A stretch of 64,000 nt of DNA from Kocuria marina (lineage in GTDB: Bacteria > Actinomycetota > Actinomycetes > Actinomycetales > Micrococcaceae), in the NCBI GenBank assembly GCA_014652975.1, contig BMZV01000001.1, positions 1,039,320 to 1,103,319 on the forward strand. The letters run 5' to 3'. The notes under the pieces are model-generated. The model saw only the letters and a program-made list of their open reading frames with translations, was not told the origin of the DNA and did no database searches. The translations under genes were made by a program, and so were the position numbers. This document shows positions 1-8,353 of this stretch, one piece after another. The first letter of the stretch is position 1; each line of letters begins with the position of its first letter.

Positions 1-591
1 TCGCATGTGGCCCTCAACGACCTCGACGACGTGGACGGGCGGGCCCGCGAGATCATGCGCGACAACATGCCGTTCGGTCGCGTGGGCACCGAGGAGTTCG
101 GCACGTACTTCATCAGCTACGCCGCGGATCCGGGCGTCACGGAGACCATGCCCGAGAACATGTTCCTGGGCGATCCCCCCGGGCACGTACGATCGCATCC
201 TGGACTTCTCCACCGCGGTCACGGGTCCCTGTTCTTCGCGCCGCCGCGCTCGTTCCTGGAGGACCCGACCACGGTGCCCCCGCGCGACGGCGCCCCGGAC
301 GCGGACCCCGCGGGCGCCGAGTTCTCGGCACTGGGAACAGGACACGTGAGCGACCTGGCCGCGGACATCCAGGGCAACGCGCCCGCGAGCGACAACGACC
401 CGGTGACCGCACCGCAGGACGTTCGCGAGTCCCCGGACGCCGTGGCCCGCGCCAAGACCGAACTGCGCCTGGGCCTGGACGCCGCGATCGGCTACTCGTC
501 CCACACCGCGGAGACCGTGGACCTCTACTTCCGGGAGACCCTCACGTTCCGGGTCAACACGTCCGAGGCGAGCGTGGTCATCATTCGCTGA
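1..591 (+). pseudogene. DyP-type peroxidase C-terminus fused to encapsulin C-terminus
   Basis: The gene enters from the left edge. The first part (GTEEFGTYFISYAADPG, then MFLGDPPG) matches the C-terminal region of DyP-type haem peroxidases. Between about 178 and 230 the DyP text (TYDRILDFSTAVTG) is in the +1 frame and then returns to the first frame (SLFFAPPRSFLEDP), so two compensating single-base indels are present. From about 455 onward the sequence switches to the end of a family-1 encapsulin shell protein (LRLGLDAAIGYSSH, then LYFRETLTFRVNT). In many actinobacteria DyP is encapsulin cargo and the genes are adjacent, so a deletion joining the two genes is the simplest explanation (inference). 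The product would lack most of the shell protein. Confidence 0.7.
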
Positions 592-644
592 GCCCGGCCC
601 GGGCTTCGTCACGGCTCACCGGGAGTGCCCCTCCGGGGGCCGGG

Positions 645-2531
645 TCAGTTCCTGCGCAGGAACTTCCCGAAGAACTCGGTGAGTTCGTCGGTCGCGTCGA
701 GCGGCAGGACCGCGGCCACGTAGTGATCCGGGCGGACCACCACGACGGCGCCGTCGCGGCTGATCGTGCGCACGTCGAAGACGTCCTCGCCGGGGATCGC
801 GGCGTAGACGCGCTCCCAGTAGTTCAGCTCGAACGGGCCCACCTGCGGCTTGAACGCGCGCGGCACCTTGGTGATGTCGACGTCCGTGTAGGGCTGCTGG
901 TAGGTGACGTCCACGTCGAAGAGGGTGGCATCGCCGTCGTCATCACGGCGCAGCGCCACGAGCGGGGATGAAGGATCGTTCTGCCACCACTCGGCGAACG
1001 CGGTGGTGGGGGAATCCGCCCCGGCCACGGAGCTGTCTGCGAAGACGTGGATGCGCCAGCGCCCGTCCGCGGTGGCCTCGTGACCCTGGTGCACGACCAT
1101 GGAATCGCACACGCGCTGGACGCGGGCGGACTTGAAGCGCTTACCCACCGGGTAGCCCTCGGCGAAGTCCTGGTGGTCGGTACCCGCCGTGATCAGGGAC
1201 GGCTGGTACTCGGTCATGAACCCGGCCGGGAACTCAGCGGTCTTCACGTAGAAGTCCTCGAGGTACGTGGGATCCGGCAGCTTGTCCTGGGGGGTGGCCA
1301 TGAGGGTGGACCACTCACGGTCGAAGGCGATCAGGTTCTTGGCGATCACCTGACGTTCCTCGGAGTAGGTGTCCAGCAGCGACTCGTCCGCGCGCCCGGA
1401 GAGCACGGCCCCAAGCTTCCAGCCCAGGTTCCAGCCGTCCTGCATGGACACGTTCATGCCCTGGCCGGCCTTGGCGGAGTGAGTGTGACACGCGTCCCCG
1501 GCGATGAACACGCGGGGCACGCGGGTGCCGCGGTCCTCGGTGTCGACGTCGTCGAAGTGGTCCGTGAGGCGGTGGCCCACCTCGTACACGGAGGACCAGG
1601 CCACGGACTTCACGTCCACGCTGTAGGGGTTGATGATCTTGTTCGCGCGGCGGATGATCTCCTCCACCGGGGTCTTGCGGATCTCGTGGTTGTCGTCCTC
1701 GGGGACCTCGCCCAGATCCACGTACATGCGGAACAGCAGCCCGCCCTCGCGCGGGATCAGCAGGATGGAGCCGTTCACGGAGTTGATCGCGCACTTGGTG
1801 CGGATATCCGGGAAATCGGTGTTGGCGAGCACGTCCATGACGCCCCACGCGTGGTGGGCGCCCTGGCCGCTGAGTGTGCGACCGATCGCCTTGCGCACGC
1901 GGGAGGACGCGCCGTCGCACCCGAAGACGTACTTGGCGCGCACCGTGCGCTCCTCGCCCTCGCGCTCACCGGCGGCGTAGCGCACGGTCACGGCCACGGG
2001 GTACTCCTGGCCCTGGTCGATCTCCAGGTTCACGAACTCGATGCCGTAGTTGGGCGTGATCCGGGCCGGGCCGCGTTCGGCCGAGCGCAGGAAGTAGTCC
2101 AGCACGCGGGCCTGGTTCACGATCAGGTGCGGGAACTCGGACACGCCGTGGGGGTCATCCGCGGGGCGGCCGGTGCGCACGATGTTCTGCGGGTTGATGG
2201 GATCCGGGTTCCAGAAGCACATCTCGCGCAGGTGGTACGCCTCCTGCGTGATCTCCTCCGCGAAACCGAAGGCCTGGAAGGTCTCCACGCTGCGGGCCTG
2301 AATACCGTCCGCCTGGCCGATCTCCAACCGGTCCGGACGGCGCTCGATCATGCGCGTGTTAACGTCCGGGTACTGGGACAGCTGTGCCGCCGCGATCACA
2401 CCCGCCGGTCCCGTGCCCACGATCAGCACGTCCATGGTGTCGGTCAGGTCCTCGGGGCGGTCCACGCCGCAGCCGCGGGGCTCCTCGATCCGGGGATCCT
2501 CGGAGACGTATCCGTTCTGGTGAAATAACAT
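645..2531 (-). CDS. FAD-dependent aromatic hydroxylase, 3-hydroxybenzoate 4-monooxygenase (MobA) type
   Basis: 628-residue flavoprotein of the PheA/TfdB group. An N-terminal Rossmann FAD site (VLIVGTGPAGVIAAAQL, about residues 34-50), a central VFIAGDACHTHSAKAGQGMN FAD motif, and a C-terminal thioredoxin-like domain ending in VVVRPDHYVAAVLPL are visible. The N-terminal MLFHQNGY and EIGQADGIQARS stretches resemble MobA of Comamonas. I chose ATG 2531 because AGGAGAAGGC lies directly upstream; a longer frame upstream has no family match. Next to homoprotocatechuate genes it could hydroxylate 3-hydroxyphenylacetate to homoprotocatechuate rather than 3-hydroxybenzoate to protocatechuate; the sequence alone does not decide this. 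It is divergent from the hpa genes. Confidence 0.85.
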   Translation of the reverse strand: MLFHQNGYVSEDPRIEEPRGCGVDRPEDLTDTMDVLIVGTGPAGVIAAAQLSQYPDVNTRMIERRPDRLEIGQADGIQARSVETFQAFGFAEEITQEAYHLREMCFWNPDPINPQNIVRTGRPADDPHGVSEFPHLIVNQARVLDYFLRSAERGPARITPNYGIEFVNLEIDQGQEYPVAVTVRYAAGEREGEERTVRAKYVFGCDGASSRVRKAIGRTLSGQGAHHAWGVMDVLANTDFPDIRTKCAINSVNGSILLIPREGGLLFRMYVDLGEVPEDDNHEIRKTPVEEIIRRANKIINPYSVDVKSVAWSSVYEVGHRLTDHFDDVDTEDRGTRVPRVFIAGDACHTHSAKAGQGMNVSMQDGWNLGWKLGAVLSGRADESLLDTYSEERQVIAKNLIAFDREWSTLMATPQDKLPDPTYLEDFYVKTAEFPAGFMTEYQPSLITAGTDHQDFAEGYPVGKRFKSARVQRVCDSMVVHQGHEATADGRWRIHVFADSSVAGADSPTTAFAEWWQNDPSSPLVALRRDDDGDATLFDVDVTYQQPYTDVDITKVPRAFKPQVGPFELNYWERVYAAIPGEDVFDVRTISRDGAVVVVRPDHYVAAVLPLDATDELTEFFGKFLRRN

Positions 2532-2720
2532 GCCTTCTCCTGGCTTATGCGGTGATCTCGCAGGGTGTTCCCGCAGGGTCCGGGATCCGGGTCCGAGTCG
2601 CGGACGTGCCGCGGGGCGGCGTCCGTGCTGTGCGGTTCCACCGGTGAGATCCGTACGACGGGTGCGGGCCACGCTGCCCGCCCCGGGGTGGTTCGGTGGC
2701 GTCGAAAGAGTGTGTCATGG

Positions 2721-2750
2721 ATCATATACGATCTGTGTTCTGGGTAACAA
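2721..2750 (-). promoter_or_regulatory. Promoter and overlapping operator upstream of the flavin hydroxylase
   Basis: On the minus strand a TTGTTA -35 (2745-2750) and TATGAT -10 (2721-2726) are separated by 18 bp. The 12-mer ATCATATACGAT (2721-2732) overlaps the -10 and is an imperfect palindrome. It differs by one base from a 12-mer at 3166-3177 in front of the plus-strand hpa genes. Binding by the GntR/FCD regulator at 4766 is inference. Confidence 0.5.
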
Positions 2751-3060
2751 TTCCAGCCCCATGGTCCTTCCGGGTGTACGGGAATACGAAAACGAGGGGC
2801 CGTGCGAGGAACGCCCCGAGGGGGCGGAAGAGGAAGCTCAGGCCCACTGTGGCGAAGGCCATAAGAGTGGCCGCCTGGGGGTCTATGGGCTCGAAGAATA
2901 AGTGGTTGAACACGAGTCCCGCGGCGGAGGCGTAGAGGAAGAAGTCGTACCACTCGATACTGGTACCGATGATGGTTTCGGCCACGATCTTGCGCTGCTC
3001 ACGACGCCGCGTGGCACTTCTGGCCGTTGTTTCGTGGGCGATGGGATCGCGGGTCGCCAT
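2722..3060 (-). pseudogene. Truncated MHS-family (metabolite:H+ symporter) transporter N-terminus
   Basis: About 112 residues remain. The start (MATRDPIAHE) and the family-typical IIGTSIEWYDFFLYASAAGLVFN, then LSFLFRPLGAF, belong to the first two membrane segments of MHS/ShiA-type major facilitator proteins. After residue 84 or so the text becomes unrelated and ends, whereas the family is usually 400-450 residues. It was probably the aromatic-acid uptake protein of this cluster. The missing 3' part lies where the hydroxylase promoter now sits, so a deletion is likely. Confidence 0.7.
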
Positions 3061-3148
3061 GTGTGACTCCTTCGTCCGGCGAGTCTGGTTCTCTGGGGTG
3101 GGTGCGCCGCCCGGGTGTCCCAGGGGGAGATGATGTGATCCGCGCCAC

Positions 3149-3177
3149 TTGCTCAGAATATATAGATAATATACGAT
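3149..3177 (+). promoter_or_regulatory. Promoter and overlapping operator upstream of the hpa genes
   Basis: TTGCTC (3149-3154) and TACGAT (3172-3177) are spaced 17 bp in a locally AT-rich stretch. The 12-mer ATAATATACGAT (3166-3177) overlaps the -10 and matches 11 of 12 bases with the site at 2721-2732. The RBS GAGGAGG and GTG start of the first hpa gene follow within 30 bp. Same presumed GntR-type regulator; not tested. Confidence 0.5.
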
Positions 3178-3204
3178 TTCAAATAACATTCTGACGAGGA
3201 GGCG

Positions 3205-4737
3205 GTGGCCGTGATCGAGAACCCCCAGGAGGCTCAGCAGGCTTCATCCGGAGCCCCTGAACAGCCGGTTCCCGTGCATCCGGGAAAGATCATCGCGGTG
3301 CACGTGGCCTACGAGTCCCGTGCGGCGCAGCGCGGTCGCAAGCCCGCCGTCCCGTCCTACTTCCTCAAGCCCGCGAGCTCGCTGGGTGGTTCGGGCGCCG
3401 CGGTGGAACGCCCCGCCGGCACCGAGCTGCTCGCGTTCGAGGGCGAGATCGCTCTGGTGATCGGGACGCCCGCGAAGAACGTCTCCCTCGAGGATGCGTG
3501 GTCCCACGTGGCCTCCGTGACCGCCGCCAACGACTGGGGTCTCTACGACCTGCGCGCCGCGGACAAGGGCTCGAACCTGCGCAACAAGGGCCGTGACGGC
3601 TACACGTCGCTGGGCCCCTCCCTGATCGACGCCCGCGAGATCTCCCCGGAGCAGTTGCGCGTGCGCACGTGGCGCAACGGTGAGCTGGTCCAGGAGGACA
3701 CCACTGCGGCGGAAAACATGATCTTCCCGCTCGCCCAGTTCGTGGCGGACCTCTCCCAGCACCTGACCCTCGAGGAGGGGGACGTGATCCTCACGGGCAC
3801 CCCCGCCGGTTCATCGGTCGCGCAGCCCGGGGACGTCGTGGAGATCGAGGTGGACGCGCCGGAGGTGGCGGGAGCGCCGTCGTCGGGCCGCCTGATCAGC
3901 CACGTGACCGAGGGTGACGAGAGCTTCGACGAGGGGCTGGGCGCCATGCCCACCGTGGACGACAAGCAGCGCGAGGAGGCGTGGGGTTCCCGCGAGGCCG
4001 CGGGTCTGCCGGACTCCGACGCCGCGGCACTGCCCGAGGCGTTGCGCGCCAAGCTCGAGAAAGCGCCCACGGCCGGGCTGTCCGCGGAGCTGCGCAAGCG
4101 CGGACTCAACAACGTGGTGATCGAAGGCGTGTACCCGCAGACGCCCGGCACCACGATGGTCGGCACGGCCAGGACCCTGCGCTTCGTGCCCAACCGCGAG
4201 GATCTCTTCACGTCCCACGGCGGCGGGTACAACGTGCAGAAGCAGGTCTTCGACGCCGTCGGCCCGGGTGAGGTGATCGTGATCGAGGCCCGCGGGGCGG
4301 CAGGTTCCGGCACGCTCGGTGACATCCTCGCGCTGCGCGCCCAGTTCAACGGCGCGGCGGGAGTCGTCAGCGACGGCGGTGTACGCGACTACGCGGCCGT
4401 CGCCGAGATCGGGTTGCCCGTCTTCGCGCAGACCGCGCACCCCGCTGTGCTGGGCCGCCGGCACGTCCCGTGGGACCAGGACGTCGCCGTGGCGTGCGGC
4501 AACGCGACCGTGCTGCCCGGTGACGTGATCGTGGGTGACGACGACGGTGTCATCGTGATCCCGCGCGAGCTCGCCGAGGACGTCGTGGACGCCGCCCTGG
4601 CCAAGGAGCGCGAGGACGCCTGGGTGGCCGAGCGCGTCGCCGAGGGCAACCCCGTCAAGGGACTTTTCCCGCCCACGGGGCAGTGGCAGGAAGAATTCCA
4701 GCAGTGGTTGGCGGAACACCCCGCCTCCGACGACTGA
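3205..4737 (+). CDS. Fumarylacetoacetate hydrolase-family / RraA-family fusion protein (HpaG-like)
   Basis: 510 residues with two unrelated domains. Residues about 60-220 form an FAH-family domain (ELLAFEGEIALVIG, NDWGLYDLRAADKGSN, VILTGTPAGSS), as in the isomerase/decarboxylase HpaG of homoprotocatechuate degradation. Residues about 300-470 form an RraA-like domain (GTLGDILALRAQFNGAAGVV, DGGVRDYAAVAEIG), a fold used by HMG/CHA aldolases and some oxaloacetate decarboxylases. In enteric HpaG two FAH domains sit in tandem; here the second is replaced by RraA. The likely role is decarboxylation/isomerisation of 5-carboxymethyl-2-hydroxymuconate-derived intermediates; which domain does which is unknown. 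GTG start chosen for the GACGAGGAGGCG Shine-Dalgarno. Confidence 0.85.
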   Translation: MAVIENPQEAQQASSGAPEQPVPVHPGKIIAVHVAYESRAAQRGRKPAVPSYFLKPASSLGGSGAAVERPAGTELLAFEGEIALVIGTPAKNVSLEDAWSHVASVTAANDWGLYDLRAADKGSNLRNKGRDGYTSLGPSLIDAREISPEQLRVRTWRNGELVQEDTTAAENMIFPLAQFVADLSQHLTLEEGDVILTGTPAGSSVAQPGDVVEIEVDAPEVAGAPSSGRLISHVTEGDESFDEGLGAMPTVDDKQREEAWGSREAAGLPDSDAAALPEALRAKLEKAPTAGLSAELRKRGLNNVVIEGVYPQTPGTTMVGTARTLRFVPNREDLFTSHGGGYNVQKQVFDAVGPGEVIVIEARGAAGSGTLGDILALRAQFNGAAGVVSDGGVRDYAAVAEIGLPVFAQTAHPAVLGRRHVPWDQDVAVACGNATVLPGDVIVGDDDGVIVIPRELAEDVVDAALAKEREDAWVAERVAEGNPVKGLFPPTGQWQEEFQQWLAEHPASDD

Positions 4738-4765
4738 CCGACACCCCTAGCGAACCGAGGAATCC

Positions 4766-5455
4766 ATGACCACGACCACCGGGGCCCCCAGCAAGGCCCA
4801 GCGTGCCTACGACTGGATCAAGAGCCAGATCATGACCCAGGCGTTCTCGCCCGGCTACCGCCTGGTGCTCGCGAGCATCGCGGAGACCCTGGAGATGTCC
4901 GTGGTGCCCGTGCGCGAGGCCATCCGGCGGCTCGAGGCGGAGGGCCTCGTGACCTTCGAGCGCAACGTGGGTGCGCGCGTGTCCATGGTCAACGGTGAGC
5001 AGTACCGCTACAGCATGGAGACCCTCGGTCTGTTGGAGGGTGCGGCCACCGCGCTGTCCGCGGAACACATGACCGCGGCGGACCTCGCGCACGCCCGCCA
5101 GCTCAACATCTCCCTGGAGGCGTCCCTGAAGAATTTCGACCCGCAGGCGTTCACCGAGACCAACCACGAGTTCCACCGGGTGCTCGCGTGCCGGTGCCCC
5201 AACGAACGTCTCAACGACCTCGTGATGGTCGAGTGGGAACGGCTCAACCACCTGCGCACCTCCACGTTCTCGTTCATCCCCGAACGTGCGCGCGCCTCGG
5301 TCAACGAGCACTACCACATCCTGCACCTCATCGAGACCCGCGCCCCGGCCGATGCCGTGGAGCGCGCCGTGCGCCAGCACCGCTCCGCGACCCTGCGCAG
5401 CTACCTCAGCAGCCGCGCCGACACCCACGAGGGGCCGCAGCGCCGGAGCTCGTGA
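4766..5455 (+). CDS. GntR-family transcriptional regulator, FCD subfamily
   Basis: 229 residues. The N-terminal winged helix (residues about 8-75: QRAYDWIKSQIMT, VPVREAIRRLEAEGLVTFERN) is typical of GntR proteins, followed by an all-helical FCD ligand-binding domain (ETNHEFHRVLACRCPNERL, then INEHYHILHLIETR-like text), where conserved His residues usually bind a metal and a carboxylate effector. It lies inside the hpa cluster, 28 bp after the FAH-RraA gene, so local regulation is likely, with the two 12-bp sites at 2721 and 3166 as candidate operators. Start ATG follows CGAGGAATCC. Confidence 0.85.
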   Translation: MTTTTGAPSKAQRAYDWIKSQIMTQAFSPGYRLVLASIAETLEMSVVPVREAIRRLEAEGLVTFERNVGARVSMVNGEQYRYSMETLGLLEGAATALSAEHMTAADLAHARQLNISLEASLKNFDPQAFTETNHEFHRVLACRCPNERLNDLVMVEWERLNHLRTSTFSFIPERARASVNEHYHILHLIETRAPADAVERAVRQHRSATLRSYLSSRADTHEGPQRRSS

Positions 5456-5565
5456 ACCACCGACCCACCCGTACCGATCGGGCCGCCGGCCGGGCGCGCC
5501 CGGTCCCTCAAGAACACGCAATCAGAAGCAACCCGTCAGAAGTCACCGACTGGAGGAGTCATCCC

Positions 5566-7101
5566 ATGGCAGCTCTGCAGGAGACCAAGCCCGAGAACCT
5601 TCCCGATTCCATCCGCCACTACATCAACGGCGAATGGGTGGATTCCGTGGACGGGGACACGTTCGAGGTGCTCAACCCCGTGACCAACAAGCCCTATATC
5701 AAGGCCGCCTCCGGTAAGAAGGCGGACATCGAGGCCGCCGTGGCCGCAGCTAAGAAGGCGTTCGACGAGGGACCCTGGCCCAAGATGTTGCCCCGTGAGC
5801 GCTCGCGGGTGCTGCACGAGATCGCGGACATCGTGGAGTCCCGCGGTGGCCAGCTCGCCGCCATGGAGTCCTACGATTCCGGTCTGCCCATCACCCAGGC
5901 ACTGGGTCAGGCGCGCCGCGCCGCGGAGAACTTCCGCTTCTTCGCGGACCTGACCGTCGCCCAGATCGACGACGCCTACAAGGTCCCTGGCCGCCAGGTG
6001 AACTACGTCAACCGCAAGCCGATCGGTGTGGCCGGGTTGATCACCCCGTGGAACACCCCGTTCATGCTCGAGTCCTGGAAGCTGGGTCCGGCCCTGGCCA
6101 CGGGCAACACCGTGGTGCTCAAGCCGGCCGAGTTCACGCCCCTGTCCGCGTCCCTGTGGCCCGGCATCTTCGAGGAGGCCGGTGTCCCGGCCGGTGTGTT
6201 CAACCTGGTCAACGGGTACGGCGAGGAGGGCTACGCCGGCGACTCGCTGGTCAAGCACCCGGACGTCCCGCTGATCTCGTTCACGGGCGAGTCCCGCACC
6301 GGGCAGATCATCTTCGGCAACGCCGCGCCCTTCCTCAAGGGTCTGTCCATGGAGCTGGGCGGCAAGTCCCCGGCCGTGGTGTTCGACGACGCCGATCTGG
6401 AGGGCGCGATCAACGCCACGATCTTCGGTGTGTTCTCCCTCAACGGCGAACGCTGCACCGCGGGTTCGCGCATCCTGGTCCAGCGCGGGATCTACGACGA
6501 GTTCGTGGAACGCTACGCGGCCCAGGCCAAGCGCGTGAAGGTGGGTCCGCCCTCGGACCCGTCCACCGAGGTGGGCGCGCTCGTGCACCCCGAGCACTAC
6601 GAGAAGGTCATGTCCTACGTGGAGATCGGCAAGCAGGAGGCCCGTCTGGTGGCCGGTGGCGGCCGCCCCGAGGGCTTCGAGACCGGTAACTACGTGGCCC
6701 CCACGGTGTTCGTGGACGTCAAGCCGGACGCCCGGATCTTTCAGGAGGAGATCTTCGGCCCGGTCGTGGCGATCACGCCGTTCGACACCGAGGAAGAAGC
6801 CCTGGAGCTGGCCAACAACACCAGGTACGGCCTGGCCGCCTACATCTGGACGAGCGATCTCAAGCGTGCCCACAACTTCGCGCAGAACGTGGAGGCGGGC
6901 ATGGTGTGGCTCAACTCCAACAACGTGCGTGACCTGCGTACCCCGTTCGGCGGCGTGAAGGCGTCCGGGCTGGGCCACGAGGGCGGCTACCGCTCGATCG
7001 ATTTCTACACGGACCAGCAGGCCGTGCACATCAACCTGGGCGAGGTGCACAACCCCGTGTTCGGCAAGCAGGAAGACGCCGTCGAAAAAATGGACGCCTG
7101 A
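5566..7101 (+). CDS. hpaE: 5-carboxymethyl-2-hydroxymuconate semialdehyde dehydrogenase (HpaE)
   Basis: 511-residue NAD-dependent aldehyde dehydrogenase. Visible are the cofactor region (LITPWNTPFMLESWKLGPAL), the ELGGKSPAVVFDDAD catalytic-Glu motif, and the catalytic cysteine C297 in NGERCTAGSR; EIFGPVVAITPF and PFGGVKASG near the end are also typical. Length is normal for the family. In the homoprotocatechuate meta pathway it oxidises the ring-cleavage semialdehyde to 5-carboxymethyl-2-hydroxymuconate. The assignment to HpaE rather than another ALDH rests on the neighbours. ATG 5566 is preceded by TGGAGGAG. Confidence 0.85.
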   Translation: MAALQETKPENLPDSIRHYINGEWVDSVDGDTFEVLNPVTNKPYIKAASGKKADIEAAVAAAKKAFDEGPWPKMLPRERSRVLHEIADIVESRGGQLAAMESYDSGLPITQALGQARRAAENFRFFADLTVAQIDDAYKVPGRQVNYVNRKPIGVAGLITPWNTPFMLESWKLGPALATGNTVVLKPAEFTPLSASLWPGIFEEAGVPAGVFNLVNGYGEEGYAGDSLVKHPDVPLISFTGESRTGQIIFGNAAPFLKGLSMELGGKSPAVVFDDADLEGAINATIFGVFSLNGERCTAGSRILVQRGIYDEFVERYAAQAKRVKVGPPSDPSTEVGALVHPEHYEKVMSYVEIGKQEARLVAGGGRPEGFETGNYVAPTVFVDVKPDARIFQEEIFGPVVAITPFDTEEEALELANNTRYGLAAYIWTSDLKRAHNFAQNVEAGMVWLNSNNVRDLRTPFGGVKASGLGHEGGYRSIDFYTDQQAVHINLGEVHNPVFGKQEDAVEKMDA

Positions 7102-7150
7102 GCGTCCCCCTCCTCTACCAACCCGGTGCCACCCACGAGAAGGACACACC

Positions 7151-8317
7151 ATGACGAATCCCGCTGATCGGACAATGACGTCCTCGGGCTTCTACGTTTC
7201 GCAGGAAGCTCCGATTACCACCGACAACCCCATCACGACCCCGTCCGTGCCCGCGCCGGACATCCTGCGCTGCGCGTACATGGAGCTCGTGGTCACGGAC
7301 CTCGTGAAGTCTCGCGAGTTCTACGTGGACGTGCTGGGGCTCACGGTCACGGAGGAGGACGAGAATACCATCTACCTGCGTTCGATCGAGGAGTTCATCC
7401 ACCACAACCTGGTGCTGCGCCAGGGCCCCGTGGCCGCCGTGGCCGCGTTCTCCTATCGTGTGCGCACCCCCGAGGACCTAGGCAAGGCCGTGGCCTTCTA
7501 CGAGGAGCTCGGCTGCCGCGTGGAACGCCGCGCGGAGGGCTTCACCAAGGGCATCGGCGAGTCGGTGCGCGTGGAGGACCCCCTGGGCTTCCCGTACGAG
7601 TTCTTCCACGACGTGGAGCACGTGGAGCGCCTGGCCTGGCGCTACGACCTCTACACCCCGGGTGCCCTGGTGCGCCTGGACCACTTCAACCAGGTCACCC
7701 CGGACGTCCCCCGCGCTACCAAGTTCATGCAGGACCTGGGCTTCCGCGTGACCGAGGACATCCAGGACGAGGAGGGCACGGTCTACGCCGCGTGGATGCG
7801 CCGTAAACCCACCGTGCACGACACCGCCATGACCGGTGGCGACGGTCCCCGGATGCACCACGTGGCCTTCTCCACCCACGAGAAGCACAACATCCTGGCG
7901 ATCTGCGACAAGCTCGGTGCGCTGCGCCGCTCGGACATGATCGAGCGCGGCCCCGGCCGCCACGGCGTGTCCAACGCCTTCTACCTGTACTTGCGCGACC
8001 CGGACGGTCACCGCGGGGAGATCTACACGCAGGACTACTACACGGGTGACCCGGACAACCCCGTGGTCACGTGGGACGTCCACGACAACCAGCGCCGCGA
8101 CTGGTGGGGCACCCCCGTGGTCCCGTCCTGGTACACGGACGCCTCCCTCGTGCTGGACCTGGACGGCAACCCGCAGGAGGTCGTGGCCCGCACCGAGGAG
8201 TCCGAGCTCGCCGCGACCATCGGCGCGGACGGCTTCTCCTACACCCGCCCCTCCGAGGGCGAGGAGTCCATGCCCGAGTGGAAGCAGGGCGAGTACAAGC
8301 TGGGTCACCAGCTCTGA
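7151..8317 (+). CDS. hpaD: 3,4-dihydroxyphenylacetate 2,3-dioxygenase (extradiol, vicinal oxygen chelate type)
   Basis: 388 residues in the family of Brevibacterium fuscum HPCD and Arthrobacter MndD, not of the LigB-type enteric HpaD. Two VOC modules are visible (about 37-145 and 170-310). The metal ligands align in spacing with HPCD H155, H214, E267: here H178 (RLDHFNQVT), H237 (MHHVAFSTHE) and E290 (RGEIYTQDYYTGD). HPCD uses Fe and MndD uses Mn; the sequence cannot tell which. It opens the homoprotocatechuate ring between C2 and C3. It follows hpaE after 49 bp. Confidence 0.9.
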   Translation: MTNPADRTMTSSGFYVSQEAPITTDNPITTPSVPAPDILRCAYMELVVTDLVKSREFYVDVLGLTVTEEDENTIYLRSIEEFIHHNLVLRQGPVAAVAAFSYRVRTPEDLGKAVAFYEELGCRVERRAEGFTKGIGESVRVEDPLGFPYEFFHDVEHVERLAWRYDLYTPGALVRLDHFNQVTPDVPRATKFMQDLGFRVTEDIQDEEGTVYAAWMRRKPTVHDTAMTGGDGPRMHHVAFSTHEKHNILAICDKLGALRRSDMIERGPGRHGVSNAFYLYLRDPDGHRGEIYTQDYYTGDPDNPVVTWDVHDNQRRDWWGTPVVPSWYTDASLVLDLDGNPQEVVARTEESELAATIGADGFSYTRPSEGEESMPEWKQGEYKLGHQL

Positions 8318-8353
8318 CCGTTCGGCTTCCACGACCAAGGCGAGGGAGACACC

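Noticed and set aside
1047..2528. 493-codon plus-strand ORF opposite the flavin hydroxylase, and similar long antisense ORFs at 5536-7152, 7478-9094, 15819-17852, 20110-21798 and 22839-24491
   Set aside because: They are mirror frames of GC-rich genes with biased composition (His/Val/Gly or Arg/Pro-rich) and no recognisable motif; the opposite strand holds clear enzymes.
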